A DNA stretch of 64,000 bases from positions 1 to 64,000 of the forward strand of contig NZ_JACYHA010000012.1 of assembly GCF_014837155.1 (NCBI RefSeq). The letters are read 5' to 3'. Shown one piece after another: positions 7,982-17,409 of this stretch. Position 1 is the stretch's first letter. Every line of letters starts with the position of its first letter. Position numbers and translations under genes: made by a program. Source of the stretch: Litchfieldia stipae (GTDB lineage Bacteria; Bacillota; Bacilli; Bacillales; Bacillaceae_L). The notes below the pieces were generated by a model, which was not told where the DNA came from, did not search any database, and saw only the letters and a list, made by a program, of their open reading frames with translations.

Positions 7982-8728
7982 ATGAGTGAAGCAGCACAAA
8001 CATTAGATGGTTGGTACTGTCTACATGATTTCCGTACCATGGATTGGACTCTTTGGAAAAGTATTTCGAGTGAGGAACGCCAAGTTGCCATTCATGAATA
8101 TCTCGGTTTATTAGAAAAATGGAATGTCACACAAAACGAGAAAAAAGGCAGTCATGCGCTTTATTCGATTGTGGGCCAAAAAGCAGACTTCATGATGATG
8201 TTCCTTCGTCCAACGATGGAAGAACTAAATGAAATCGAAATGGAATTTAACAAGTCCAAGCTTGCTGAATATACAATCCCTGTTCATTCTTATGTGTCAG
8301 TGGTTGAGTTAAGTAACTATTTACCTGCTGGGGAGAATCCTTATGAAAATCCTCAAATCCTTGCACGTCTATACCCAATCTTACCGAAAGCTAAGCATGT
8401 TTGCTTCTATCCAATGGACAAGCGTCGCCTAGGAGAAGATAACTGGTATATGCTTCCGATGGAAGAGCGCCGTTCACTCATGCGTAGCCACGGAATGATC
8501 GGCCGTCAATATGCTGGTAAAGTGAAGCAGATTATTTCTGGATCTGTTGGTTTTGACGATTACGAGTGGGGTGTAACATTATTCTCTGATGATGTTCTTC
8601 AATTCAAGAAGCTAGTTTATGAAATGCGCTTTGATGAAGTAAGTGCTCGTTACGGGGAATTCGGTACTTTCTTCGTTGGAAACATCCTTCCAGAGGATGG
8701 ACTTGAGTCTTTTTTACATGTTAACTAA
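7982..8728 (+). CDS. hemQ: Coproheme decarboxylase HemQ
   Basis: 248-aa chlorite-dismutase-like protein that catalyses the last step of the coproporphyrin-dependent haem pathway, converting coproheme to haem b with hydrogen peroxide. Tyr143 in [11 protein letters not shown] and His170 in [11 protein letters not shown] fall where the radical Tyr and the haem-ligand His of firmicute HemQ are expected; the distal Arg of chlorite dismutases is not apparent. AGGAG precedes ATG at good distance and a terminator follows. Length equals the family norm and the position next to pta matches ywfI. Confidence 0.96.
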   Translation: MSEAAQTLDGWYCLHDFRTMDWTLWKSISSEERQVAIHEYLGLLEKWNVTQNEKKGSHALYSIVGQKADFMMMFLRPTMEELNEIEMEFNKSKLAEYTIPVHSYVSVVELSNYLPAGENPYENPQILARLYPILPKAKHVCFYPMDKRRLGEDNWYMLPMEERRSLMRSHGMIGRQYAGKVKQIISGSVGFDDYEWGVTLFSDDVLQFKKLVYEMRFDEVSARYGEFGTFFVGNILPEDGLESFLHVN

Positions 8729-8736
8729 TTACCATT

Positions 8737-8768
8737 TAGGATGACTACTTTTAGTCATCCTTTTTTGT
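8737..8768 (+). terminator. hemQ terminator
   Basis: AGGATGACTA-CTTT-TAGTCATCCT followed by a T tract. Confidence 0.93.
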
Positions 8769-9109
8769 TTAGTAAATAACCGATCATTGATGAACGACTT
8801 TACCAAAGGCTCGTGCGTTCATAAACTATATAGGTAACCTAAAAATACTGCGGTATTCCATATTTATATACTTTCTTATCATTAAACAACAAACTTTTAG
8901 AAAACCGTCTATATTTTTGAGTGGACTTGCATAATCCTACAAATTTCCTCATAGGTTCTAGAGAATTCACTATTTAATTTTTTCAAAAAGGCTGTAACCT
9001 ATTTTCCTCTTCTTAATATGTTATTAAGGTGTTCAATTCGCTAACAGCAACTCATTTATCTTACAGAGAGAGAACGAGTGATTTAATACTTACCTGAGGA
9101 GGTTTCAAC
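8769..9109. other. gerQ upstream region with an element remnant
   Basis: 340 bp without a gene. At 8883-8912 the words AACAACAAACTTTTAGAAAAC resemble the outer right end of the dispersed element (AACAAACTTTGAGAAAACAGCC), so this looks like an eroded copy. A sporulation promoter for gerQ is expected but I could not pin it. Confidence 0.4.
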
Positions 9110-9628
9110 ATGAGTCAAAATCAACAGAACCAAAATCAAGAAAGTGAAGTAAGAAATCAAAATCCATATGCAAACTATGGCTCTGCATATAATCCTTATG
9201 CAGGGTTCACAGATCCAACAGCTGCTTACGGGTACGGTTATCCAGCTGGATACCAAACACCATATCAACAGCCAGCCGCACAGCAACCTGTGTATCAAAC
9301 ACCATATCAACCTGCTCCACCAATCGGCCAAGAGCCAGGTATGCTGCCGCTTGAGCAATCCTATGTAGAGAACATTCTACGCTTAAACAAAGGCAAATTA
9401 GCAACAGTGTATATGACATTTGAAAATAACACGCAATGGAATGCAAAAATTTTCAGAGGAATTATCGAAGCTGCAGGTCGTGACCACTTAATCTTAAGCG
9501 ATCCAGACACAGGCATGCGCTACTTACTGTTAATGGTTTACTTAGATTATGTAACTTTCGATGAAGAGCTTGATTATGAATATTCTTATGGTTCAACACC
9601 GGGATTAAGCACGTATCCACCAAGATAA
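9110..9628 (+). CDS. gerQ: Spore coat protein GerQ
   Basis: 172-aa spore coat protein. Residues about 1-75 are low complexity, rich in Gln, Asn, Tyr and Pro (repeated YQTPYQ), and the C-terminal domain from LPLEQSYVENILRLNKGK to YLDYVTFDEELDY is the conserved GerQ domain. In B. subtilis GerQ is cross-linked by transglutaminase Tgl and needed to localise the cortex hydrolase CwlJ; the Gln-rich N-terminus fits a cross-linking substrate. GAGGAGG precedes the ATG and a terminator follows. Name supported by the domain and by position between hemQ and ywdK. Confidence 0.95.
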   Translation: MSQNQQNQNQESEVRNQNPYANYGSAYNPYAGFTDPTAAYGYGYPAGYQTPYQQPAAQQPVYQTPYQPAPPIGQEPGMLPLEQSYVENILRLNKGKLATVYMTFENNTQWNAKIFRGIIEAAGRDHLILSDPDTGMRYLLLMVYLDYVTFDEELDYEYSYGSTPGLSTYPPR

Positions 9629-9637
9629 TAATAGATT

Positions 9638-9668
9638 AGGAGTGTTGCTTTGGGCACACTCCTTTTTT
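9638..9668 (+). terminator. gerQ terminator
   Basis: GGAGTG(T)...(C)ACACTCC stem followed by TTTTTTG. Confidence 0.88.
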
Positions 9669-9717
9669 GTTGGTAAAAATAATTGGTAGTTACACATAGA
9701 GTTCACTCTGAAAAAAC

Positions 9718-9820
9718 GCAAGCTGAAATACACTCCGCGTCCTGTGGGGTGACCGGCGAGCCCCCTCGTACCTACGGTGTCTCACTTTTCCCACGGGAGT
9801 CTTTCGTGTATTCAGCCTGC
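9718..9820 (+). repeat. Dispersed palindromic element, degenerate
   Basis: Left arm GCAAGCTGAAATACAC differs from the complement of the right arm GTGTATTCAGCCTGC by one substitution and one inserted A. Interior has the long-form layout with several changes and lacks the CGCAT segment. Confidence 0.8.
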
Positions 9821-9833
9821 TCTTTTATCTACA

Positions 9834-9870
9834 AAAAGAACCATACCTACTTGGGATATGGTTCTTCATA
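9834..9870 (-). terminator. ywdK terminator
   Basis: AGAACCATA pairs with TATGGTTCT, with T-rich tracts on both sides; placed just after the ywdK stop. Confidence 0.8.
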
Positions 9871-9876
9871 TTTTTT

Positions 9877-10248
9877 CTATAATTGTTTAACCGCTGCGAC
9901 AATAATTAAGATCCATGCAGCAAGAAACGCAACTCCACCAAGCGGAGTGATCGCTCCTAATACTTTGATTCCAGACGTACTTAAAACATATAAGCTTCCA
10001 GAAAAGAGAATAATACCGATAAACATTAACCAACCAGAAAAGCTTACTAGCGATGAGTTTGGCCATTTATCTGCTAGAAACGCAACCAAAATAAGGCCGA
10101 GCGCATGATACATATGGTAGGTAACCCCAGTCTCCCACACTTTCAAATACTTCTCTGTTAGCTTCCCTTCTAACCCATGTGCCCCAAACGCACCAAGTGC
10201 CACTGCTAAAAAGGCATTGATCGCTCCTAAAATTAAAAATAACTTCAT
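9877..10248 (-). CDS. ywdK: DUF423 family membrane protein, YwdK
   Basis: 123-aa protein with four predicted membrane helices. The start MKLFLILGAINAFLAVALGAFGAHGL contains the GAFGAHGL signature of DUF423, followed by YHMYHALGLILVAFL and a C-terminal PLGGVAFLAAWILIIV. No enzymatic role is established. ATG at 10248 is chosen from GGAGAG six bases upstream. It is alone between the gerQ terminator region and the 103-bp array that begins about 80 bp upstream of its start, so its promoter must fit in a short interval. Confidence 0.9.
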   Translation of the reverse strand: MKLFLILGAINAFLAVALGAFGAHGLEGKLTEKYLKVWETGVTYHMYHALGLILVAFLADKWPNSSLVSFSGWLMFIGIILFSGSLYVLSTSGIKVLGAITPLGGVAFLAAWILIIVAAVKQL

Positions 10249-10329
10249 ATAAATCTCTCCATTCAACTAACATTCTTCATCTAGCTCTAATTATAACGGT
10301 GGGGCTGTGGGCAATCAATCTTTTGAGAT

Positions 10330-11850
10330 GGACGGAGGAAGTAGCATGATTTATTCCACGAAAGTGGAGAGGATTCCAACGAATCAGACCAATAATCCAA
10401 CGAAAGTGATGCTTGATTCAACGGAAGGGACTTCCTGGATGATGCATATCCATTCATTCAACGAAATCGGGGCGGAATCCAACGAACTAGAGCTATAATC
10501 CAACGAAAGTGATGCTTGATTCAACGGAAGGGACTTCCTGGCTGCAGCATATTAATTTATTTCAACCAAATTGAAGGGAATTCCAACGAACTAGAGCTAT
10601 AATCCAACGAAAATCAGGCTTGATTCAACGGAAGGCCCTTCCTGACTGCAGCATATCAATTCATTCAACGAAATCAGGGCGGAATCCAACGAACTAGAGC
10701 CATAATCCAACGAAAATCAGGCTTGATTCAACGGAAGGGTCTTCCTGGCTGAAGCATATCAATTCATTCAACGAAATCAGGACGGAATCCAACGAACTAG
10801 AGCTATAATCCAACGAAAATCAGGCTTGATTCAACGGAAGTCCCTTCCTGGCTGAAGCATATCAATTCATTCAACGAAATCAGGGCGGAATCCAACGAAC
10901 TAGAGCTATAATCCAACGAAAGTGATGCCTGATTCAACGAAAGGTCCTTTCTGGCTGAAGCATATCCATTCATTCAACGAAATCGGGGCGGAATCCAACG
11001 AACCAGAGCCATAATCCGACGAAAGAACGGTATGATTCAACGAAAGGTCCTTTCTGGCTGAAGCATATCCATTCATTCAACGAAATCGGGGCGGAATCCA
11101 ACGAACCAGAGCCATAATCCAACGAAAGTGAAGTATGATTCAACGAAAGGTCCTTTCTGTCTGAAGCATATCAATTCATTCAACGAAATCGAAGCGAATT
11201 CCAACGAACTAGAGCTATAATCCAACGAAAATCATCCTTGATTCAACGGAAGGCCCTTCCTAGCTGCAGCATATCAATTCATTCAACGAAATCGGGGCGG
11301 AATCCAACGAACTAGAGCTATAATCCAACGAAAATCAGGCTTGATTCAACGGAAGGCCCTTCCTGGTTGCAGCATATCAATTCATTCAACGAAATCGGAG
11401 CGGAATCCAACGAACTAGAGCCATAATCCGACGAAAGAACGGTATGATTCAACGAAAGGTCCTTTCTGTCTGAAGCATATCCATTCATTCAACGAAATCC
11501 GAGCGGAATCCAACGAACTAGAGCCATAATCCAACGAACTAGAGCCATAATCCAACGAAAGTGAAGTATGATTCAACGAAAGGTCCTTTCTGGCTGAAGC
11601 ATATCCATTCATTCAACGAAATCGGGGCGGAATCCAACGAACCAGAGCCATAATTCAACGAAAGGTCCTTTCTGTCTGAAGCATATCAATTCATTCAACG
11701 AAATCGGAGCGGAATCCAACGAACTAGAGCTATAATCCAACGAAAATCATCCTTGATTCAACGGAAGGCCCTTTCTGTCTGAAGCATATCAATTCATTCA
11801 ACGAAATCAGGGCGGAATCCAACGAACTAGAGCTATAATCCAACGAAATG
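10330..11850 (+). repeat. 103-bp tandem repeat array (family B), 15 units
   Basis: Fifteen units with anchors (ATTCAACGAAATC) at 10358, 10461, 10565, 10668 and then every 103 bp to 11492, followed by intervals of 124, 82 and 103. Each unit contains four AACGA/AACGG cores 21 bp apart and a 40-bp spacer carrying a 5-bp-arm hairpin (GGAAG-CTTCC or GAAAG-CTTTC). The 124 and 82 intervals are one 21-bp module gained and one lost. 103 is not a multiple of three, so open frames here (for example 10307-10498 and 11415-11612) are not genes. It fills the gap between ywdK and the ung operon. Confidence 0.95.
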
Positions 11851-11879
11851 CATTCGCCTCTCTATAGCATTCCCCCATC

Positions 11880-11906
11880 AAAAAAGCCGCCCCACTAGAG
11901 ACAGCT
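11880..11906 (-). terminator. Terminator of the ung operon
   Basis: Minus strand AGCTGTCT pairs with GGGCGGCT using several G-U pairs, then TTTTTT. Confidence 0.6.
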
Positions 11907-11915
11907 CATCAATCA

Positions 11916-12236
11916 TCAACGATTATTCAAATAAACTTTCAAAGCTTGTTTCATATCGCCTTCGTATTCGGCGCTAGTTTCGACATGATAATGATCGCCT
12001 TCAAGCTCGGTTTTGAATTCAGTGAAGCCTTGTTGCTTCAAGAAATCGTCCACATCAGACATTTGATCATTTTGTCCAAGTAATGTTTTCTTTCCAACAA
12101 GATCATTATTCACTAACACTTCATACCGATCCTCTCTCAACTTTCCAGTTCCTTCATCACCCAAACCTGGTGCTGTTATACCAGCAATGATTGGATAGCT
12201 GCCAGACATTCCATATCTAGAGTCAACCATATTCAT
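11916..12236 (-). CDS. Hypothetical protein, last gene of the ung operon
   Basis: 106-aa protein I do not recognise. The N-terminal third is Gly-rich (SRYGMSGSYPIIAGITAPGLGDEGTG); the rest looks like a small alpha/beta domain (YEVLVNNDLVGKKTLLGQND ... DDFLKQQGFTEFKTELEGDHYHVET) with an acidic surface, no signal peptide and no cysteines. TGGAGG five bases before ATG 12236 sets the start. It lies 73 bp downstream of ywdI on the same strand and just upstream of the 103-bp array. No function assigned. Confidence 0.65.
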   Translation of the reverse strand: MNMVDSRYGMSGSYPIIAGITAPGLGDEGTGKLREDRYEVLVNNDLVGKKTLLGQNDQMSDVDDFLKQQGFTEFKTELEGDHYHVETSAEYEGDMKQALKVYLNNR

Positions 12237-12309
12237 TCCCACCTCCAAAGCTATGATCTCTCAGTCATAGATTTTCCAACGAGAATCATTCTATGGGTGG
12301 GAATTTAAG

Positions 12310-12594
12310 TTAAAAATCTAAAAGTGAACCACCATTTGCATCATCTTCATCCATCTTTGTCGAAGGTAACGACGTTCCCATCGGCATTGTCATTGGTGGC
12401 GTCTGCTGGATAGGCTGAGCAAAACTCTTTGGATACACAACCTCATTTGCCTCTTGTCGTTCCTCTAATACAAGGTCACATAATGTTCTCATGGCAATGA
12501 AATGCTCTCTTACTTTGCCTTCATTTTGCTCCTGCTTGGCTTTTGCTAATTCGATTGTCATTTTCTCTAAAATTCGGTTCATTGATACATTCAT
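12310..12594 (-). CDS. ywdI: YwdI family protein (DUF5327)
   Basis: 94-aa cytosolic protein. An N-terminal amphipathic helix region (RILEKMTIELAKAKQEQNEGKVREHFIAM) is followed by a disordered Pro/Met-rich segment and an acidic SLLDF end. This matches the small YwdI/DUF5327 family encoded next to ung in Bacillus; function unknown. ATG overlaps the stop of the preceding gene as ATGA (12591-12594), and GGGGG lies 8 bases upstream, pointing to translational coupling. Confidence 0.75.
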   Translation of the reverse strand: MNVSMNRILEKMTIELAKAKQEQNEGKVREHFIAMRTLCDLVLEERQEANEVVYPKSFAQPIQQTPPMTMPMGTSLPSTKMDEDDANGGSLLDF

Positions 12595-12794
12595 GCTAAG
12601 TACCCCCTTTCACTACTTTTTCTGCTCTTATTTTTATCAGTGAACTTCATGCAATTGTCACCTGAGGATTGGTAAACGGTGACTGAAGGCATGGATGTTG
12701 TTTTAAAATTAAATGCCCGACAGCCCTTAGGGAATTTAGGATCCCATGTTGTATAAAAGTGCTGACAGGAAAAACAATTGATTCTCTCCCTCAT
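12591..12794 (-). CDS. Small Cys-rich protein downstream of ung
   Basis: 67-aa basic protein with INCFSCQHFYTTWDPKFPKGCRAFNF, giving CxxC (residues 8 and 11), a third Cys at 25 and a fourth at 47, a likely small metal-binding (zinc-ribbon-like) arrangement. Function unknown; small proteins of this kind follow ung in several bacilli, so a link to DNA repair is possible but not shown. The Shine-Dalgarno GAGGTG lies in the last codons of ung, and its stop overlaps the ywdI start by four bases. Confidence 0.7.
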   Translation of the reverse strand: MRERINCFSCQHFYTTWDPKFPKGCRAFNFKTTSMPSVTVYQSSGDNCMKFTDKNKSRKSSERGYLA

Positions 12795-12800
12795 TCCCTA

Positions 12801-13481
12801 CTACACCTCAATCTCATCAATTTGCCAATTAATTTCTGAAAGTCCCTGTTCTTTCAATATTTTATTTACCTTTGAAAAAGGCTTGCTTCCAAAGAATCCT
12901 CTATAGACAGAAAGCGGACTTGGATGTGGTGCGGTTAAGACGAAATGATGATCATTTGTAATGAGCTTTGATTTTGATTGCGCGGGATTTCCCCATAAAA
13001 TAAAAATCACAGGCTCTTCCCGTTCATTCAAATGCTTGATCACCTGATCGGTAAATCGCTCCCAGCCCTTCCCTTTATGTGAATTAGCCTCCCCTTGTCT
13101 TACAGTTAGCACCGTATTTAATAGAAGAACTCCTTGCCCTGCCCATTTCTCCAAACTGCCATGAGTAGGAATCGCACAACCTAGATCGTCCTGCAATTCT
13201 TTAAATATATTCATTAATGAAGGCGGAATCTTAACACCTGGTTGAACCGAGAAGCTTAACCCATTTGCCTGACCAGGCCCGTGATATGGATCCTGACCAA
13301 GGATGACAACCTTCACTTGATTGAAATCGGTTAATTCGAAGGAACGAAACACATTCTTCTTCTCAGGATAGATGTTAAAAGTATCACACTCTTCCTTTAT
13401 AAACTGTGATAAACTTAAAAAGTAATCCTGTTTCCACTCTTTTTCCAAAATAGTGGACCACTGATTAGTAAGAACATCCAT
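12801..13481 (-). CDS. ung: Uracil-DNA glycosylase (family 1)
   Basis: 226-aa base-excision repair enzyme that removes uracil from DNA. The water-activating motif [17 protein letters not shown] (Asp64, His67) and the DNA-intercalation loop HPSPLS are both present; length is normal for UngA. ATG at 13481 is favoured because AGGAG lies seven bases upstream; the longer form would add MVRSFS. First gene of an operon with two or three small proteins. Orthologous position to ywdG of B. subtilis. Confidence 0.96.
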   Translation of the reverse strand: MDVLTNQWSTILEKEWKQDYFLSLSQFIKEECDTFNIYPEKKNVFRSFELTDFNQVKVVILGQDPYHGPGQANGLSFSVQPGVKIPPSLMNIFKELQDDLGCAIPTHGSLEKWAGQGVLLLNTVLTVRQGEANSHKGKGWERFTDQVIKHLNEREEPVIFILWGNPAQSKSKLITNDHHFVLTAPHPSPLSVYRGFFGSKPFSKVNKILKEQGLSEINWQIDEIEV

Positions 13482-13609
13482 TGAAAAACTCCTAACCATT
13501 TTAGCATGCTTATTATTACTTTAACACATCGAACAAGCAGCTTCTATAACAGGAATTGGAATCCGATTTTATAGTACAGTTTCTTAAAATTTTCAAACTG
13601 TTATATAAT

Positions 13610-13625
13610 TGTGAATCTAATCACA
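13610..13625. promoter_or_regulatory. Fnr-type site upstream of pflB
   Basis: TGTGAATCTAATCACA is a perfect TGTGA-N6-TCACA palindrome, the Bacillus Fnr/Crp-type consensus, 227 bp before pflB. Anaerobic activation of pfl by Fnr is expected in Bacilli that carry it. Confidence 0.75.
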
Positions 13626-13704
13626 CAATTGGATGGATACCCAAAACATACCATGTCTAACGAAAATAAAAAGTGCTACAATGTCTCCAGAAACCAATAA
13701 ACAC

Positions 13705-13739
13705 TTGACGTTCACAGATTATTGTTCAATAGTTCACAA
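13705..13739 (+). promoter_or_regulatory. Probable pflB promoter overlapped by a Rex-like site
   Basis: TTGACG (13705-13710) and AATAGT (13728-13733) are 17 bp apart. TTGTTCAATAGTTCACAA (13722-13739) has one perfect TTCACAA half and a 5/7 second half relative to the Rex consensus TTGTGAA-N4-TTCACAA, and it covers the -10 region, fitting NADH-responsive repression. Confidence 0.55.
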
Positions 13740-13851
13740 ATATTTCACGACTACCCCCTGTTAACCTGAGGATAACCATAGTATTCTATTAGTAGAAACT
13801 GTTATATATTCAATTTAAAAACTGTTATACAACCTTAAGGAGGTTTCCGTT

Positions 13852-16080
13852 ATGAAACAATGGGAAAAGTTTGTAGAAGGTAAATGGATGAAAGAGATTA
13901 ATGTTAGAGACTTTATTCTAACTAACATCAATCCTTATACAGGAAATGAAGAGTTTTTAGCAGATGCAACTGAAAATACGAATAAGCTATGGAAGCAAGT
14001 GATGGAATTAACGAAGCAAGAGCGTGACAACGGCGGCGTTCTTGATATGGATACTGAAATTGTATCAACAATTACATCTCATGGTCCTGGTTACTTAAAT
14101 GAAGAAATCGAAAAAGTAGTAGGTGTTCAAACTGACAAGCCGTTCAAGCGCTCTCTTCAACCATTTGGTGGGATTCGTATGGCTGAAGCTGCTGCTGAAT
14201 CTTACGGATTTAAAGTAAGTGAAGAAGTTAGCAAAATCTTCTCAGACTATCGTAAAACACATAACCAAGGTGTATTCGATGCTTATACAGATGAAATGAA
14301 GGCTGCTAGAAAAGCTGGAATTATCACTGGCCTTCCAGATGCTTACGGGCGTGGAAGAATAATCGGTGACTATCGTCGTGTCGCATTATACGGAGTAAAT
14401 CGTCTAATTGAAGAGAAGAAGAAGGACCTTAAGCAAACGGGTGCAAAGACAATGTCTGAGGAAATTATCCGTTTACGTGAAGAACTTTCTGAGCAAATTC
14501 GCTCCCTTCAAGAATTGAAGCAACTTGCAAGTGCGTATAACTTTGATATTTCAGAGCCAGCTACAAATGCGAAGGAAGCATTCCAATGGTTATACTTCGG
14601 TTACCTAGCTGCAATTAAAGAACAAAACGGTGCAGCAATGAGCTTAGGCCGCACATCATCATTCCTTGATATCTATATCGAGCGTGACTTAGAAAATGGT
14701 GTTCTAACTGAGGAAGAAGCGCAAGAATTAGTGGATCATTTTGTCATGAAGCTGCGTCTTGTGAAATTTGCTCGTACACCTGACTATAACGAATTATTCA
14801 GTGGTGACCCAACATGGGTAACAGAATCAATTGGTGGGGTTGCCTTAGATGGTCGTCCACTGGTAACGAAGAGCTCATTCCGATTCTTACACACATTAGA
14901 TAACCTAGGTCCTGCTCCAGAGCCAAACTTAACAGTGCTTTGGTCTACTCAGCTTCCTGAGGAGTTCAAGAAATACTGTGCAAAAATGTCGATCAAAACA
15001 AGCTCTATCCAATACGAAAACGATGATATTATGCGCGAGCAATTTGGTGATGACTACGGAATCGCATGCTGTGTATCTGCCATGAGAATTGGAAAGCAAA
15101 TGCAATTCTTCGGAGCACGTGCGAACCTTGCAAAAGCATTATTATATGCAATCAATGGTGGTGTGGATGAGAAATTAAAATTCCAAGTAGGCCCAGAATT
15201 TGCCCCAATCACTTCTGATGTATTAGATTACAACGAAGTTATGGCGAAGTTTGATACTGTGATGGAATGGTTAGCAGAACTATATATCAACACATTAAAT
15301 GTGATTCACTATATGCATGATAAGTATTCATATGAACGCATTGAAATGGCATTACACGATACTAACATCTTACGTACCATGGCAACAGGTATTGCTGGTC
15401 TATCAGTAGTTGCTGACTCACTAAGTGCCATCAAATATGCGAAGGTAAAAACCATTCGTGATGAAAATGGTCTTGTGACAGACTTTGAAGTGGATGGAGA
15501 CTTCCCGAAATACGGAAACAACGACGATGCAGTTGATGATCTAGCTGTTCAGCTTGTTGAAACATTCATGACAAAGCTAAGAAAGTTCAAAACATACCGT
15601 GATTCTTTACACACAATGTCAATCTTAACGATTACATCTAACGTTGTTTATGGTAAGAAAACTGGAAATACACCTGACGGAAGACGTGCTGGCGAACCAT
15701 TCGCTCCTGGTGCAAACCCATTACACGGTCGTGATACAAAAGGTGCTCTAGCTTCATTAAGCTCAGTAGCGAAATTACCATATGATCAATCTCTTGATGG
15801 CATCTCAAATACATTCTCAATCGTACCTAAAGCACTAGGAAAAGAAGAAGAAACACAAGTACTAAACCTAGTAGCGATTCTTGATGGATATGCTGAAAAA
15901 GAAGGTCACCACTTAAACATTAACGTATTTAATCGTGAAACATTATTAGACGCAATGGAGCATCCAGAAGAATACCCACAATTAACTATTCGTGTATCTG
16001 GATATGCGGTTAACTTTATCAAATTAACTCGTGAGCAACAAATCGACGTCATTAACCGTACGTTCCACGATAACTTATAA
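13852..16080 (+). CDS. pflB: Formate C-acetyltransferase (pyruvate formate-lyase)
   Basis: 742-aa glycyl-radical enzyme making acetyl-CoA and formate from pyruvate and CoA under anoxia. The adjacent catalytic cysteines are Cys406-Cys407 in [11 protein letters not shown] and the radical glycine is about Gly717 in RVSGYAVNF, 25 residues from the C-terminus as in E. coli PflB. Full length, no disruption. AAGGAGG precedes ATG. B. subtilis lacks pfl, whereas other Bacillaceae have it. The upstream 370-bp leader carries Fnr-type and Rex-like sites. pflA follows 220 bp later with a palindromic element between the two. Confidence 0.98.
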   Translation: MKQWEKFVEGKWMKEINVRDFILTNINPYTGNEEFLADATENTNKLWKQVMELTKQERDNGGVLDMDTEIVSTITSHGPGYLNEEIEKVVGVQTDKPFKRSLQPFGGIRMAEAAAESYGFKVSEEVSKIFSDYRKTHNQGVFDAYTDEMKAARKAGIITGLPDAYGRGRIIGDYRRVALYGVNRLIEEKKKDLKQTGAKTMSEEIIRLREELSEQIRSLQELKQLASAYNFDISEPATNAKEAFQWLYFGYLAAIKEQNGAAMSLGRTSSFLDIYIERDLENGVLTEEEAQELVDHFVMKLRLVKFARTPDYNELFSGDPTWVTESIGGVALDGRPLVTKSSFRFLHTLDNLGPAPEPNLTVLWSTQLPEEFKKYCAKMSIKTSSIQYENDDIMREQFGDDYGIACCVSAMRIGKQMQFFGARANLAKALLYAINGGVDEKLKFQVGPEFAPITSDVLDYNEVMAKFDTVMEWLAELYINTLNVIHYMHDKYSYERIEMALHDTNILRTMATGIAGLSVVADSLSAIKYAKVKTIRDENGLVTDFEVDGDFPKYGNNDDAVDDLAVQLVETFMTKLRKFKTYRDSLHTMSILTITSNVVYGKKTGNTPDGRRAGEPFAPGANPLHGRDTKGALASLSSVAKLPYDQSLDGISNTFSIVPKALGKEEETQVLNLVAILDGYAEKEGHHLNINVFNRETLLDAMEHPEEYPQLTIRVSGYAVNFIKLTREQQIDVINRTFHDNL

Positions 16081-16126
16081 AAATAGAATAACAGAACTCC
16101 TATTAGGGAATTCATAATCTATTCTA

Positions 16127-16198
16127 GCAGCATGAATACACTATAGACTCCTACAGGCTCACTGGTCACCCACAGGACGCGGAGTGTATTCATGCTGC
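16127..16198 (-). repeat. Dispersed palindromic element between pflB and pflA
   Basis: Arms GCAGCATGAATACAC and GTGTATTCATGCTGC are perfectly complementary. Orientation is reversed relative to most other copies (ACAGGACGCGGAG on the plus strand), and the interior is shortened. Confidence 0.9.
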
Positions 16199-16300
16199 GG
16201 CATAATTACACAACACAACCTATTAGCTCAACACTTAGAAAAAATCATTTAGGGGAATTCACGTCATACTAGCTTCATCCCCAAGAAGGAGGATATCAAT

Positions 16301-17029
16301 ATGAACGGATATATACATTCGATCGAATCTTGCGGAACGGTGGATGGACCTGGATTACGCTATATTATTTTTACACAAGGCTGTCTTCTACGCTGTCAAT
16401 TCTGTCACAACCCAGACACTTGGGAGATCGGTAAAGGCAGAGAAATTACAGTGGAGGAAGTCATTAAGGATTTAAAGAGCTACCTTCCTTTCATCAAAGC
16501 ATCTAATGGAGGAATCACTGTTAGTGGTGGAGAGCCTTTACTACAGCTTGATTTCCTACTAGCTTTATTTAAGGCATGTAAGAAGCTTGGCATTCATACA
16601 ACAATTGATACGTCTGGTGGCTGCTATAGCCAAGAAGAAACCTTTCAAGAAAAACTTGCTGAGGTTCTAAAATATACTGACCTATTACTACTAGACCTTA
16701 AACAAATTGATTCAAAAAAACACCGTAAGCTAACAGGCAAACCTAATGAGCACATCTTAGAATTTGCAAACTATTTATCTGATCGAAACATCCCTGTTTG
16801 GATTCGTCACGTACTCATTCCTGGAAAAACGGATGACCCAGAAGATTTGAAAAAACTACGTGCCTTCATTGACACATTAAATAATGTTGAAAAGGTAGAA
16901 ATCCTACCATATCACAAGTTAGGCGTCTATAAGTGGCATACATTAGGACTTAAATACCCATTAGAACATGTCGAGCCACCAACTGAGGATGTTGTAAACA
17001 TGGCTACTAGTATTCTGATAGATAGATAA
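16301..17029 (+). CDS. pflA: Pyruvate formate-lyase-activating enzyme
   Basis: 242-aa radical SAM enzyme that installs the glycyl radical on PflB using S-adenosylmethionine and a [4Fe-4S] cluster. The cluster motif CLLRCQFC places Cys28, Cys32 and Cys35; [13 protein letters not shown] is the GGE SAM-binding motif. AAGGAGG lies eight bases before ATG. It probably shares the pflB transcript, read through the palindromic element at 16127-16198, which could make pflA less expressed than pflB. Two hairpins end the unit at 17047-17117. Confidence 0.97.
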   Translation: MNGYIHSIESCGTVDGPGLRYIIFTQGCLLRCQFCHNPDTWEIGKGREITVEEVIKDLKSYLPFIKASNGGITVSGGEPLLQLDFLLALFKACKKLGIHTTIDTSGGCYSQEETFQEKLAEVLKYTDLLLLDLKQIDSKKHRKLTGKPNEHILEFANYLSDRNIPVWIRHVLIPGKTDDPEDLKKLRAFIDTLNNVEKVEILPYHKLGVYKWHTLGLKYPLEHVEPPTEDVVNMATSILIDR

Positions 17030-17046
17030 ATAAACGCATAAAAAAT

Positions 17047-17117
17047 ACTTAACTGATTCAGTTAAGTAAGAGGATCAATTGGCATACCAATTAAAATAGA
17101 AATTGGTATGTCTTTTT
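17047..17117 (+). terminator. Double hairpin terminator after pflA
   Basis: First hairpin ACTTAACTGA/TTCAGTTAAGT (17047-17067); second CATACCAATT/AATTGGTATG (17083-17110) followed by TCTTTTTG. Confidence 0.88.
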
Positions 17118-17127
17118 GTTGTTAAAA

Positions 17128-17307
17128 TCATCTGGCATTTAATTTTTCCTTTAATTCATCGTAAGTTTCTTCCGTTTTGTATGTATTTAACGAGAAACCA
17201 TTCGCTACTGATATACGATTTTCTCTTACTTCTATCACCAACAACGTGTTGATCAATATTTTTTCTTTTGATTTTTTATCAGTTACTTCAATAAATGAAT
17301 TCAACAT
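17128..17307 (-). CDS. Small hypothetical protein
   Basis: 59-aa protein (MLNSFIEVTDKKSKEKILIN...), apparently a beta-rich core ending in a short helix (EETYDELKEKLNAR). The layout of an 'IEVT' strand followed by a 'V..NGFSLNTYKTEETYDEL' end resembles FlbD-type small proteins, but similarity is weak and I do not assign it. GGAGGGG five bases before ATG 17307 supports translation. It faces the pflA terminator and lies upstream of hbs on the same strand. Confidence 0.55.
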   Translation of the reverse strand: MLNSFIEVTDKKSKEKILINTLLVIEVRENRISVANGFSLNTYKTEETYDELKEKLNAR

Positions 17308-17409
17308 AATCCCCTCCATTATTTATAGAATAATATAATCTATCTCGGCTCCCTTATAAAAGAGAAATGAGTTGCTCGTTCGATTTTCACTCCCAAAATG
17401 GAATACGTT

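Larger units (their letters stand above)
13595..13830 (+). promoter_or_regulatory. Repeated AAACTGTTATA motif in the pflB leader
   Basis: AAACTGTTATATA occurs at 13595, again at 13796, and as AAACTGTTATAC at about 13818; the first also pairs with ACAGTTT at 13576. Three near-identical 12-mers in 235 bp flanking the pflB promoter suggest binding sites for an unidentified factor. Confidence 0.45.

Noticed and set aside
9083-9446. Minus-strand frames over gerQ
   Set aside because: Arise from the Gln/Tyr/Pro-rich repetitive codons of gerQ.
10307-10498. Open frame over the start of the 103-bp array
   Set aside because: No ribosome binding site, and the repeat period is not a multiple of three, so the protein sequence is an artefact of the repeats.
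11415-11612. Minus-strand open frame with repetitive Ser/Leu/Asp sequence
   Set aside because: It is a translation of the 103-bp repeat.
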